Positions 51,362 through 63,500 of a stretch of 64,000 nt of DNA are shown here, in pieces. Numbering within the stretch: the stretch's first letter is position 1; every line of letters begins with the position of its first letter. The DNA comes from Datnioides undecimradiatus (Eukaryota; Chordata; Actinopteri; Lobotiformes; Datnioididae). The stretch is from positions 17,691,516 to 17,755,515 of the forward strand of contig WARS01000011.1 in assembly GCA_008933995.1 (NCBI GenBank), in the 5' to 3' direction. The position numbers were made by a program, and so were the translations under genes. The notes under the pieces are model-generated. The model was not told the origin of the DNA, did no database searches, and was given only the letters and a program-made list of their open reading frames with translations.

Positions 51362-54300
51362 TCACACCGACTTCCTCCTCTTGCCAAACACATTGTTGAT
51401 GAGCTTGGCCATAGACTTGGAGCCGCTGTATCTTCGTCTGTCGGCCCTGTACTTGAGGTGCTCCATCACCTGCCGGATGAGCTGGGTGAAGAGGTTGGCG
51501 ATGTCCTGGTAGCTCTCGGCCGCAGACACCTCCTGGAAGTGACAGCGGTTCTCCTGAGCCAGGCAGCGGCCCTCGTCCTCACGCACCTGCCGGGCGTGAC
51601 ACAGGTCCTGCTTGTTGCCCACCAGACACACGGGAACCTCCGTCTCCCTGAAACAGAGACGTGTCAGCGGGAGCCGGTGAGATGTACAGAGGACGTGGAG
51701 CCAATAAAAGCATTGGTTTCTGGGAAAAGCGTGTCCGGCTGAGGAGTGAAGTTAAGTTGAACATCTTCAACTCTGCTGCACTCATCACTGCAACGATTTG
51801 TCTGGAGACACTTTGCTTAAACTCACTTGATGTTATTTTGTTTTGCAGCCAAGATCCAGAGGTTCAACAGACACTACATGCAACTCTGAACTGTGGGTAA
51901 ATGCATCAAACTAATTAGACTCATTTATATCTCCTGATGAAGGAGCCATGTGGTTCCTTTAGTTTACTGTGATTTCTGTATATCATGTTGTGTATATTAT
52001 ATTTTAATATGTTGTGACTTTGTACAGCTGCTACCTTGTTCGTGTCTCTCTTATAAAATATACTTTTCTAACCTCCATTGGTCTTCCTGGTAAAATAAAC
52101 ATTGACTACAGGAATACTCTGATTAATTAAAGTCCTGCATTTTACTTGAGTAAAAGTACAAAAGCATTAGGATTACAGTATTCTCTGAGTACCAAAAATA
52201 AAAGCATTAATGGTGCAGAATGTCTTATTTCTAATAAATAAACAAATGATTGGATTATAAATGTGAAGGCATTTTGTAGGTCCTGCACGCGAAATTTATT
52301 TACGGGCTAGAAACCTGTAGTTTTGGAGTCGCTCACATGTCATCATGAGCCTTCTGTCAGTCTGTGTTTGTCAGGCCCCGTCAGGACTCCCAGCATTGCT
52401 CAAATTCAAGACCACGTGATGATCAGCTGTTCAAAGCACTCGGCCTTCCTCCCCCATTGTGTTTACAGCATGTTCAGGTGATACGCTGCAGTAATTCTTC
52501 ATATTTTGATGCTAAAAATTTTGACAGTTTGGATGATTTGAATGTCTTGACTCAAGCTAATAATTACTTTTGATTAACTCCTATAAAAACCACTTTAAAT
52601 AAACTCAAACTTGTATAAACATGGCTAAAAACACAGCTGTTTCCCAGTGGTGGAACGTAACTTAATACTTACTTACTCAAGAACTGCACTCAAGTACACA
52701 TTTGAAGCACTTATGCCACTTTACACTGTTACTTAACTACATTTTGTGTAGATATGTATCACTTTTACTTTAGTTTTCACTAGGAACACTTGTTTGCTAT
52801 AAATTAAATACAATATAACTACAACTTAGATGAGTAGTTGAGTATTCAATTAGATAATTGACAGGAAATGAATCTTAATCAAATGATAAATATAATATAA
52901 TAACATTCACAAGGCCATCTTTCTTCATTGAGTACTTTTGGTACTTTTAGTGTTTTGTCCTGTATACGTACTTTGACCTAAGTGATATTTACAGCTCAAG
53001 AGTGTTTTTACATTGTGGTATTAGTACTTTGACTTCTCTAAAGTAAAAGATCTGAATACTTTCTCCACCACTGCTGTTTCACGCTCACCTAAAGCTTTAA
53101 GTCAATATCCTGAGCTGAATTCCAAACATATTCTGGACATTGTTTATACATTGGTTAGATTTAACCCTTAAATCTTACTGTAGGGAGTCTCATATGGCAC
53201 CAACGTCACAAGCAGGCTTGAGAAAATACTACTCAGCCTCTGTTCGTGTAACCTCATCCAGCTCAGTGTTTCTGCAAATAGTTTGAAACAACAGGCCAGC
53301 AGCTGCACTGATCCACCATCAGCTTCTGTCGGGAGCCACTTCAGAATAAAACAACCCCCTTTGTGCCTCTGACCCTTTGCAGTTGTCCACGCGCGCCTCC
53401 CGAATCTGCCGCAGGATGTTCTTGGCGTTGATGAAGGAAGTGCGGTCGCTGATGTTGTACACCACCACAAAGCCATCTCCCCAGTCCACCGGCTCCTCCA
53501 GTATACACCTGGCCTCTGAGCTCTGCCAAAGACAACACGTGCTTTTATTTTGGTATCGAGCAGATTAAATTCAGGTTCCACAGTATGTATTTAACCTGTA
53601 TGGCTTATTTTTACTGGGACAGATTCCACTAAAGAGCCATGACTGAAACAAATGTTCTTTCAGTATATATTAATTCATAAACATGAGCTTTAGGGCTCCT
53701 TTTGCTAGTTTTGGCATCTGTCAGCACTTGTTTTCATTAAAATGTCAATTTTTATTACATTTATTGATTTAAATCATATGATTGACAGAGAAAACACAAC
53801 ATATTTAAAATATGAACTGGCCAGTGATATATATGACGGTACTCGGTCTAGTTTATTGCTTTTTACCATTGAATCAAATGGGATTTATTGAGTTTTTTTG
53901 TTACCATTAGCAACAGAAAAAAAATCTTTTAATATTGTATTTTATTCTTGTAATTAGTTTAGATTAGTTTGTTTAGATCTCACAAAAAATAAACAACAAC
54001 CTTGTGTCCATGTTGTAAAAGCTTTCAAAGAGAGGTGTAAATGTTCCACATGCTGATTTCTGATTGGCTAGCAGGAGCAGCTGCAAGTTGCCATGGCAAC
54101 AGTGTTTCTCCTCTGTTTGTTGCTAAGCTAAAAGATTCTGCTAAAACTGAAACTCCTAAGTTAAATCTAGGGATAAATGTTTAAAATATAAGACTTTTCT
54201 TAAACGTAGGGGCATATACATTCATTTAACTAATCAAATATGTGATTTGAGGAAACTAGCTAACGTAGCTTAAAGTATAAAACCACACTTTGTCGTTAGC

Positions 54301-57300
54301 TAGCTTATTTTACCAAGCCACAGAACAATATTGTTGGTTTTTCGCTGTATTTTGGATCTCAGTCGACCAAATCTTATCAATATTTCCCATTAATTTAATT
54401 AAATCTGAAGGATTGGATTTAAACATCCCCCTAACTCTACTCTAACCACAAATTTGGTTCAAGTCTCGCTTGGAAACCACCATTTCAATGTGAGTTTAAA
54501 CAGTCAGTGACCATAGAAACAGAAAAATCTGTTAAACATTAATTAAACTAGCTACAAACAAACCTTTTATATGTCAAGGTGCGCAGATGTTGTTTAACTT
54601 TCATAGATTTCCTTTTTAAAAGTTTTTTTAAGGTGGAATTTGTCTCAGTGCTCCGTACACATTATATCCAGGCCCTGCCGTTGTCCCACTTCTTCCTGAG
54701 CTATTTTTGCAGCCGTTCTAGTCACCCTGAACAACACGGGCATGCAAGCCACGTGCACGGTGAAAACAGGACTGCTGCAGGTGACCTTGAGGAGGAATAA
54801 ACAGCGTAGCAAGGACAAAAGGGGCCCGGGGGACATGTCTGAGCCCTTAAACAACGATGCCTCAGCACTGTAAAAACTCACTTATCCCTTTCTCTTTATT
54901 GACTCCATAGTTTCTTTATGCAGTCCAGGTCAGGGGGCCAAGACTTCGAGTCAGTGCTTCTTATGAAAGGGTGGATGTTACAGTGAGTTTAACAAAGGCC
55001 GGCTCTTGTTCTGCTGAGCCACGGGGTATTCCAATAAAATACAAACTCTGCGATAAAAGGCCTCTCAGGTCTTTGGTCTTGTCGAAAGAGCGGTGAGCAG
55101 GTTATATGGCTCTTCTCTTCAAAGAGACACACATCGCCCCAGGACGCTCTCATAAAACCCCTTTAGATTCCCAAGTTTAAGTGCTGTAGGGATGGCGCAC
55201 GTGCCGGCCCAAAGGTAAATATCTGACCGCGGTTCATTCAAGGTCATGGGGAATGTGGCGTAGCTTCCCCAGCGGACTGAAAACAGGAAACGTGTGAAGC
55301 TTTTAGTGCATTTTCTTGAAAAGTCATCATTCTCATCAGTCTCACATTCTCATTTGTTCTTCTCAGGGTCCATAAATGCATTAAGTGCAAGGAAAAACAA
55401 AATACCCCCACTATGAGTAGATTTCCAGACCATCTGATGAAATATAGGATGAAACTGAAGACCTGAAAACAGGAAGAGTCCTCCTGCGGCTCTGCTTCCC
55501 TAATGAAAAGCTCTGAAAAGGCGGTACAGTATTGAATGTGTTAGCTGTACCTGAGAGCAGGGGTCAAAAACCTCCAGATTCAGCTGCCTGCCGTCGATGG
55601 ACAGCCTTTTATGGTACAAGGAATCTGTAAGAGGATTAGGAACAGTGAGAAATTAATAACACAGTCACATTCAGTGGTTAAAATACTGTCTGATGGCAGC
55701 ATATGCTTTGTGTGCACAATGTTTTTTGGTTTTTAAGCCCCTGAAATTGACTGTTTTGGTTAATTCACAACTCTCACACCATTGTCATCTGATGGTTAAT
55801 GGGTGATTTGTTTTCTAAAAGAGAAAATGTTGGATTGCTCTTTTCATACAACTTTTTGTTTTGGTACATCTACTTTGTGTTGTGTTTTCAGATGTCATGG
55901 TGGAGGCCTTCTTCTTAAGAGCGCTGTGGGTTGTGATGCCCCTCTCTCTGTCTTGGAGGCTGTGCTGCTCACCTGGGCCCTAAGGCATTACGAGCTGGCC
56001 CAGTTGTCCCCTCCTACAGCCAGCGCCCAAACTGCATTATTGTCTTTCTATAGTCAGTGGTAAGAAAATGTGGACTTTCTTACGTGATAATATGTGTTTT
56101 AATGATACCTTTTCCCATAAATTGCCATAAAAACATAGTTTTGCATTGTTAATCTCATGAACGCTGTGGGGAAATTCATGCATCAGTATAAAACCAAACA
56201 GCAACATTCAAGATGTCTGAGGATAAAACCAAAACCAAACCACAAACATCATAAAAATCTGGAAACACTTACTGGTGTTTGAGGCATATTCACCGATGAA
56301 GCGCCTGGTCAGGAACCGCACAAGGACAGCTGGAGGAAACCGACAAAATGGAAAAACAGCAAAATGAATCACGGCATCATTACGGCTCTCATCCCTCACA
56401 GGTGGCAGCAGTGGGGGGGGGGGGGCGCAACACGATGCCAACAGTCTTTGGGACTGGAGCAGTGAAACCGTAGCCTCAAATGAAAGAGGCTGCATGGCTT
56501 TTCTTGAAGGCCTGTGTGCATATTTGGCAAGCTGGATGCCTTCATTTCCCCCTCTGCTTTGCCTCCAGACTGCGAGGTACACATAACACTGACCACAGAC
56601 AATCAGTTTCAATTAAGGGCATCCAAGTTTCGGGCGCTGAACTCTGGAAGCCTGTTGCTGATGGTCACAGGACTCTGAGGGGGCTGTGAGGACATGGAAA
56701 TGTGCAAATGACCCAGCAAAGTTACTCATGCATGCATCCTGCAAAATTCAAAGTGTGTTCACCTTACGGGCCCCGATAGGCCTTCTTCAGACTAAGACTG
56801 AGCACGACAACAAGACAAAGAAAGAAGAAGTGTGCACTGAGAGCAACAAGCAAAAAGCCGAAAAACATATTAAACGGACACACGTGCTCACGCATCCTCC
56901 AGAGGTTACAGCATCGCCACAGTAACAGCTCTGCTTCACAGCCAGGCAGCCAGGACAGAGACATCCCATTGTTTTATGGATCTTGAACACAGCGCAGAGC
57001 CAGCCGGTCTCAACCAGCACCACAGATACCGAATACTGATAAATGCAACAAGACCCCAGGCAGCAGCAAGGGTCCTGTAATGTGCTCCCCTTTGCCAGCA
57101 CTTTTCACTGAATAAAGTCTGGAATGTGTTTGACCTTGCAGATTTAAGATATGGCCACATAAACTGTTGAAAACATAAGCTGGTTGAATCTTTGGAAGTC
57201 GGCCCAAAATACCGATTTTTTTCCATATATTACTTATGTAAACAGAGAGTGCAGGGCACCAACTGTCAGCGCAATATGCCAAAGCCAGGGTAAAAAGCCT

Positions 57301-60140
57301 GATCCAGCTAATTACAACATAAACAAAGCCAGCCGTCGGGAAATTTAGCCTCCTGAAGGTGGAACGCACCGACTCCGACTGATCAAACGCTGATATACGT
57401 TGTGTTTTCCTTTTTCCAGCCTTCAGCTCTGTGACCACTGAGCTTGCTGCCACACCAGGAAAGGAAAAACAGATCAGTTTCATATTGTAACATGAAGTTT
57501 GCTGCTATCACAACTTGTTCATGTTTTTATGGTGTATGAACTTCACATGTTAAACCATGAATATTTTATTGTTTTAAAAAGTTTTTTTTCATGTTAAAAC
57601 AACATATTTTTTACCTTATAGCATGATATTTTATGTTATCATAACATCAAAACTTATGATGTTATAAGAAGAGACTAACAGTATACTACTCATTTTGTCA
57701 TAATATGAAAAATTTCACTTTACAACATTTTGTTTTATCATTATAATGTGAAAACTCCACTTTATAATGTGATAACTTACTGAATTGCATGTTTTATAAT
57801 CAAACAAGGTGCAGAGAGTGAATTTATGGATATGTGTGGCTCATTTACATACTCTGATGAGGTTTTGATGGGTGTCTATAATGCTATAATGTGACACACG
57901 TTTGTGCGTCATAATAATATAATATGTTTCACATATATCTGATCCACCTTAGTTTTTCTGGTATGGCAGCAACACACTGCCGCACTGCAACAAATTTTTA
58001 GTTAAGTGACACGACAGAAAAGCCAAGTGAAAATAAATACTGTGGTCTGCTACAACCTGGAAACATGCAGTTCAACCACTTAAAAGCCTAGTTTAACCCT
58101 TTAACACCTGAGCCTGTCCTGTAAGGGCTTTTGCCCATTTTCCCAGAATACCTGCGTCTTTCAACACCTGGCAGTTATTTACTATTTGCTGCATGTTAGA
58201 AGAGTGTGACGACAGCTGAAAAACACAAAAACTGAATTGGATTTCAGAGTTTTAGTGAACAAACAACACTGCAGTTACACACGAATGGCAGATTTTGCGT
58301 GTTATATTTGAAATTTGAAAAGTATAAAACTATTTCCAGTAAAAATCGAGAGTCTGTGTCTCATAATGTGTGAAAACAGGAAATAAAATGGAAACTTTCT
58401 CCACCGCTGTGTGTGCAGTGGGATCAAAGCGGCTGCTTTGCGGGCTTCGGGGACATTAGCAAGTGAAATTACCGTAATAACTCCATTTAGGCTGTAAAGC
58501 GCAACGTCTCAGCTTTCAGAATTTTTACGATAGCACAAACTGTGACGTAATTATTGTAATCCAAAGTGCACTTGTGCTTGCGCTTTTAGGGTTAACATCC
58601 AACTAGCTAAATTCAGGATACATTTTTAAACTTAAAAAGAGCTAACTTAAGGCTTAAAATGAGCTAACTTAAGGCTTAAAATGAGCTAACTTCAATGTTC
58701 AGGCTTTTTTGTCAAAAGTTAGCTCATTTTAAGCCTTAAGTTAGTTATTTTCAAGTTTAAAAATTAACTTTCAAGCCTAGTTGCTTAGTATCAACCTGTT
58801 AGCTAGACGACACCTGCGGCTAATCGATTAGCAACAAAAACAGGCTCCAATCCGCACTGTTTGAGTTGACTGCCTACACTGATTCAATCAGTGTCAATCC
58901 ACAACTCTCTGCTTGGTGAAAATAGAGAAACACGTGCAATATACAGTGAGATATGTGACTGATGTGTTATTTCCTCTGTCTGAGCAGGTAAAATCGGTAT
59001 GGACTCTGGTGCACTGCACTAAAGCTGAAAAAATACGCACATTATCCCAAATTTAACCAGAATACAATAAGGTTTGAAAAGCTTTAGCGCAGCTGAAGGT
59101 ACGTCTATAAAAGAAGGTCAGGTTCGGTCACATGATGATATGCCAGATGCCTTTTAATGGTCATTTACAAGGCGCCCACACATGTAATCAGTGAAATCAG
59201 CTGCGTGACAGGGGAACGCAAACTCAATTTCACCTTACTTTAACCGCATCAAGTTCAAGTCAGGATCAGTAACTAGTCTCTCATGATCGGGTCGGGTTCA
59301 GACAGAAAACTGAGAACCGCAACTTGAGCTGTTTCGCTTTTGTAGACCTGTATTTCAACACAGAGTCACTGCTTGTCGATGAAGCCTCTGATAAGACGAA
59401 ATCCTGCCAAAAACCCTGACCTGTGATGCACAGCACATGTGCAAATAATCACATTTACTGTTTTCATCCAAAAGCAGTGAGCAGTGTGGTATTGCATCAA
59501 AGAATTAGGTTGTATTTAATTTTCAGTTTACTTTGTGCATCTGGAGTGGAAACCTAGCAAGTTAACCCAGGTAGAGCTGAAAGGATTAGTCTGTTAATCG
59601 ATTGGTTAATGAGTAGAAAAGTTAATCTGCTGAACTGATTAATTGACTATTGTAGTAAATAGCTTAATCAATTATACAAATACAGCATAATCAGTAATTA
59701 CAGCTTTAAACTCGGCCATTACAGAGAGTTCCCAGGATGTTATTTAAAAGTTATTTGAAAGATCATCACCAAATGCAGTAAATAATGCCCTTTTCTGGTG
59801 GTCTTTTACACTTTTATATAACCTGTTTAGGTATTTTTACTGAAAAAGTGGAGAAGTTTAAAACTGTGTGCTCAAAACAGTGAATAAAGAAGCTTTTCAA
59901 GCCTGCGACTGTGATTTACTGTGCACGAAAAGCATTGTCAGTTGAAAAACAAGTTGCAAGTGACAGGACAGAATGAATTATCAAAGAGGAACTTTAAAAT
60001 AGCATTGTGCACAGCTCAGAGATGTTCACTGAAGAGCGGCCTGTAGCTTTTCTAAAGTTGTTTGAAATCTAAATTTCCATCCACTCACCTGATTTCCCAG
60101 CCCCCTGGCTTCCCAGCAGGGCCAGCTTGATGTCGTTCAT
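51362..60140 (-). CDS. rergl: RERG/RAS-like atypical small GTPase
   Basis: Five coding exons on the minus strand: 60089-60140, 56273-56329, 55551-55624, 53374-53522, 51362-51647, all in phase with GT-AG introns. They give 205 aa, the human RERGL length. The protein starts MNDIKLALLGSQGAGKS (P-loop, residues 10-17) and continues VRFLTRRFIGEYASN. The switch II segment reads DPCSQ (57-61) where Ras has DTAGQ. NKQD at 122-125 (base recognition) and a SAA motif (G5) are present. The end GSKSMAKLINNVFGKRRKSV is characteristic of RERGL and has no CAAX lipidation box, so the protein is probably not prenylated. Expected role: a Ras-superfamily GTP-binding protein of poorly known function, cytosolic or weakly membrane-bound through its basic tail. 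Intron 1 (about 3.8 kb) and intron 4 (about 1.7 kb) hold repeats. The exon 4 donor (AAAGG|GTCAGA) is weak and is the least certain junction. Confidence 0.93.
52110..52265 (+). mobile_element. Fragment of the hAT-like miniature element in rergl intron 4
   Basis: Reads AAAGTCCTGCATTTTACTTG, AGTAAAAGTACAAAAGCATT, GAGTACCAAAAATAAAAGCA and GGTGCAGAATG, the left-internal part of the family. Truncated at both ends, about 380 bp from the intact-ended copy. Confidence 0.6.
52645..53073 (-). mobile_element. hAT-like miniature transposon with termini and target duplication
   Basis: A 429-bp element with inverted ends CAGTGGTGGAA and TTCTCCACCACTG, flanked by CTGTTTCC (52637-52644) and CTGTTTCA (53074-53081), an 8-bp duplication with one mismatch. 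An 8-bp target duplication and CAG-type ends fit the hAT superfamily. The interior is AT-rich, with many AAGTAC/GTACTT motifs and no transposase, so it is non-autonomous. It is in rergl intron 4. Confidence 0.8.
57480..57930. repeat. AT-rich degenerate repeat of TTATAATGTGAAAAC-type units
   Basis: Several variants of a short motif recur on both strands (CATTATAATGTGAAAACTCC, CTTTATAATGTGATAACTTA, CATAATATGAAAAATTTCAC, ACATCAAAACTTATGATGTT). This gives a mixture of direct and inverted copies in rergl intron 1. Possibly a decayed palindromic element. Confidence 0.45.
58622..58770. repeat. Foldback: 22-bp tandem units with a perfect 29-bp inverted copy
   Basis: Two exact 22-bp direct repeats (58639-58660 and 58661-58682) plus a 10-bp start of a third form the left arm. 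The right arm 58716-58744 is the exact reverse complement of 58664-58692, with a 23-bp loop. Outside these arms, ATTTTTAAACTTAAAA (58623-58638) pairs imperfectly with TTTTCAAGTTTAAAAATT (58749-58766). The left arm therefore has one extra unit compared with the right. Located in rergl intron 1; no coding capacity. Confidence 0.9.
59566..59700 (+). repeat. Relic of 'GCTGCAAC / TTAATCGATT' dispersed repeat
   Basis: GTAGAGCTGAAAGGATTAGT, TTAATCGATTGGTTAATGAG and GATTAATTGACTATTGTAGT resemble the start of the same teleost repeat as at 10298-10425. Low-scoring by eye, in rergl intron 1. Confidence 0.35.
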
Positions 60141-60359
60141 GCCTGTGCTCTGTCAGGTCCTCAGCTGGCTCCCTGGCTGCAGCTCTGTGTTGTGTCTGGT
60201 ATTTGGGATCGCGTCGGCACACTGAATGCTCCTTACACTCCGGGCTGGATGGGAGTACAGGACCGCCCCCCCCTCGACCCCTCTCACTTCTTCTTCAAAG
60301 GGCTGTTTCACTTTTTAATGCCGAAGGGAGAGGAGAGCGGGGGAAACAAGCGCCCCCTT

Positions 60360-60545
60360 CTTCTCTCTCTCTGTCTGTCCGAGTGCCAAGCGCTCCTTCA
60401 CTCTGTCACACCTCTCTTTTCTCTGTTTTCTCTCTCTCTCCTGTATCCAGCATAGCTCTGTCTCCCCTCTTTATTCCCTCTGAATCCATCTGTTTTCCTT
60501 CTTTCTTTCCTCTCTTGTGCCTATATATCTCACTTTTCTGGCTTT
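60360..60545. repeat. CT-rich tract at the rergl 5' side
   Basis: Pyrimidine-rich low-complexity DNA (CTCTCTCTCTGTCTGTC, TCTCTCTCTCC and similar) 220-400 bp before the rergl ATG. On the rergl sense strand it is GA-rich. A TATATAG motif on the minus strand at 60523-60529 lies inside it and could be a core promoter element, with low confidence. Confidence 0.5.
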
Positions 60546-60559
60546 TCCCCCTCCTACAG

Positions 60560-63500
60560 GGAGGTTACTCACAGGTCATGGCTGACTAAACCCATTGTGC
60601 TGTTCCAGCCCTGGCACTGTAAATGTTGTCTGGCTGCTATCTACGGTAATTTGTGTTATCAAACCAAAGTTATGGAAGCCCGTTCCCACCAGGAAAAGGA
60701 AATGATGAATTTATATAACTTTAAGGAATGACACATACAATAAATACTCAGGATAAACCAAAATATAAGTATATAAGTAACAGAAAACAACGATGCCTCT
60801 GAGAAACTATGTTTAAGTAATAATAATATGCAACAGGAAATAGGCTTTGACATAAAATGCCATTTGAAACAAATTTTGAATGAGCATATGGACTGTATCT
60901 GCAAATATGTATTTCAAACAAAAATAAAACATGAATAATTATTCTTATTCTTACATTATATTCAGTAAAAATAATTATATTGTAACCAGACTTTTGACCT
61001 ATGCATCAGAGTTATTACATTTACCATGGTCAGAGTTAAAACAACAAATATCTTTAATATAATCTTATAGCAAACAAAAAAAAACAAATATTTAGCTTTA
61101 AAGAACATTTTAAATGTAAAAAAAAATCTGCAAAAAGATAATGCAAAAATCTGCTTCTCATAAGGTTGTACAGACTTTGTATAGATCAAAATTGTGATCT
61201 CTTACACAAAGATTATAAAACAATCTTGACAAAATTAATTAACTGTAACTTAAAAACTAAAGATTCAAGCCAGTAGCTCTTTTAATATCGCTTAAATTCT
61301 CTTGAAAAGTTAAAAAGGTGAACATTAAACAGCTGTAATTATGTTTTTTTAACATTATGAAGCAACATTGTTGATGAACAGCTCTGGCAAGTCACCAGAT
61401 ATTCATGCTGAACGTAGCTGTAGCCATTAATGTGAAAACATACATGTGTATAATATCATGCAATACAGTCCCCACGAGTTGTATTTAAACTGTAATTAAT
61501 GGGGTTTTTTATGGTTATGTTAAAACACTTGTTGTTGTCTTGGTTAAATACTGTAATGATGTCCACACTGGAAGTAGGCAACTTGTTGCAGTTGCATAGT
61601 TATAGTTGTTATAGTTATAGTCATTATAACTTAATGACTTACTAATTGGAACTGAGCATGGCAATATTTAATATATTTGGTCACTCTCTGTTATTTTTGG
61701 GCAGTGTTGAGCTTCCATATATTGTGGCTTATTTGTTTTAAAATCAAGAATCCAGCATTTTTTGTTTTTTCAGGTGGTGGAGTTATTTGTTGACCCCGCC
61801 GTCAGAGGATCTGTCAACATCCCGCTGAGTCCAGTGTTAATAATACTCTGGCTTCATGGAAAGTCGTTTTATTGAAATTGGGAAGGCAGTGATATGATGG
61901 GGAAAACATTTTGATGACTTTGGTTATGCACTGGAGTCACAGCTCACCAGACTGAAGCAATATAGTAAAATTGAGTGGCTTTGAGTGCATGGCGGAGGCA
62001 GAACCACGTGAAGGCCAGCAATAAAAACACTGATTAGAGCATCACTCATACCCCTGACATCAAACTGAATCGATTCAGACGAGCAATCCATTTCCATCAG
62101 CCTCAGCCGCCACACAAAATGTGGCACATACAGCCAATAAATCATCCTGCAGTAGCTTTGGTTTCACACACACCAACGTCAGCCAGCAAAATGAATATTC
62201 TTTAGACTAAAACCACATTTTCGTCCCCCCTGACCCTCTCGCATGCACATTCTGGGCATTTCGGGCACATTTCCAAACTGGCTTCATTTGATCTTGTATC
62301 TGTTTGCGTGCAGAGTCAGTGACCCTCTTCCAGAAGAAAGTCTTAAATTTTACCCCTGACTTCAGAGAGCGCCGTCATGACTTGGCTGCACTCGTCCTGG
62401 TGTTAACGCCATTTCACAAAAACCCAATTTTAAGCTTTAATTTTGGGTTGTTTTAGTCTATTTACATAGTTTCTGGTATGATTATAATGAAATACCTCAA
62501 AATTTAGGATTTTCATCACTGGATCCTTTCAGATATGTAAACAAGGCTTTTACAAATACAGCACAATTACATCAAGTGTGCTGTCAATCAATGTGAGCAT
62601 GTTTCAAAACCTCCTTTTTTGGTGTTTGTGCCACTCTCCTCTTGTTGACTTTAGGATCACAGAGTTGAACCTTTTAAAATACCGTAAAACAAAAGCTGTA
62701 ACGATGAAATGAAAACCGCCCCGCGCATGTTAAATCCATTCATAACGCACGGCATGCAGACTTTTGAAATGTTTACCAAACTGTGCTCTTTTCCATTCAC
62801 TCATGTTTAGATATCATATACCCTGCAAATCAGCTTGCATGAGGCTAAATAATTGGGACCATCTAACGTTACGTTTTGGGAGCTCAGACGTGGACTGGAA
62901 ATCACCAACACGTCTCTTAAATTGTTTGACTCACTCGCCAGAAGGAAGGGGAACGTTGAGAGATTAATATTGCATATTGGGAAAAATATGTTTCGCCTCA
63001 ATCACGCCGAATCTCAAACTAGTAAAGTAAGAATTTTAATCAGCCTCGAATGATGAAACACTTGAGCTTCATGACCTCAATCATCTGCATGGGCTTTGGA
63101 TCAGGAAAAAGCAATATGCAACAATTCAGAAATTTCAATAATCACTTTCCCTCTCGTGCATCTCATCGTCAAAACTTCTCAATGGGCATTCCTGCTGTAA
63201 TCAGGGAGAACCGGATTCCTGCGTTTCACTTCCAAGGTTAGCACACGGTGCATGGGCCAGCCATCTATGGCAGCTTTTAATCAGGCAGAAAGGCAAAGAC
63301 CATTTCTCCTGAGCTGATCAACACGTGGCTGCAAAGAGGCTTTCACATGGGACGACGTCATGTGCCCACGAAACCACACACACACACACCAAGGAACACA
63401 TTACTCTCGACCAGATGCATACACACACACACACACACACACAAAACCTCAACAAATCAACATCAAAGGGCACATCGGCAGCATCATTACATAACGTCTG

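Noticed and set aside
51320-51742. 140-codon plus-strand frame
   Set aside because: Antisense shadow of the final rergl exon.
56764-57483. Cluster of minus-strand frames of 66-157 codons
   Set aside because: They lie in rergl intron 1, have no recognisable similarity to LINE or other transposon proteins, and overlap each other in different frames.
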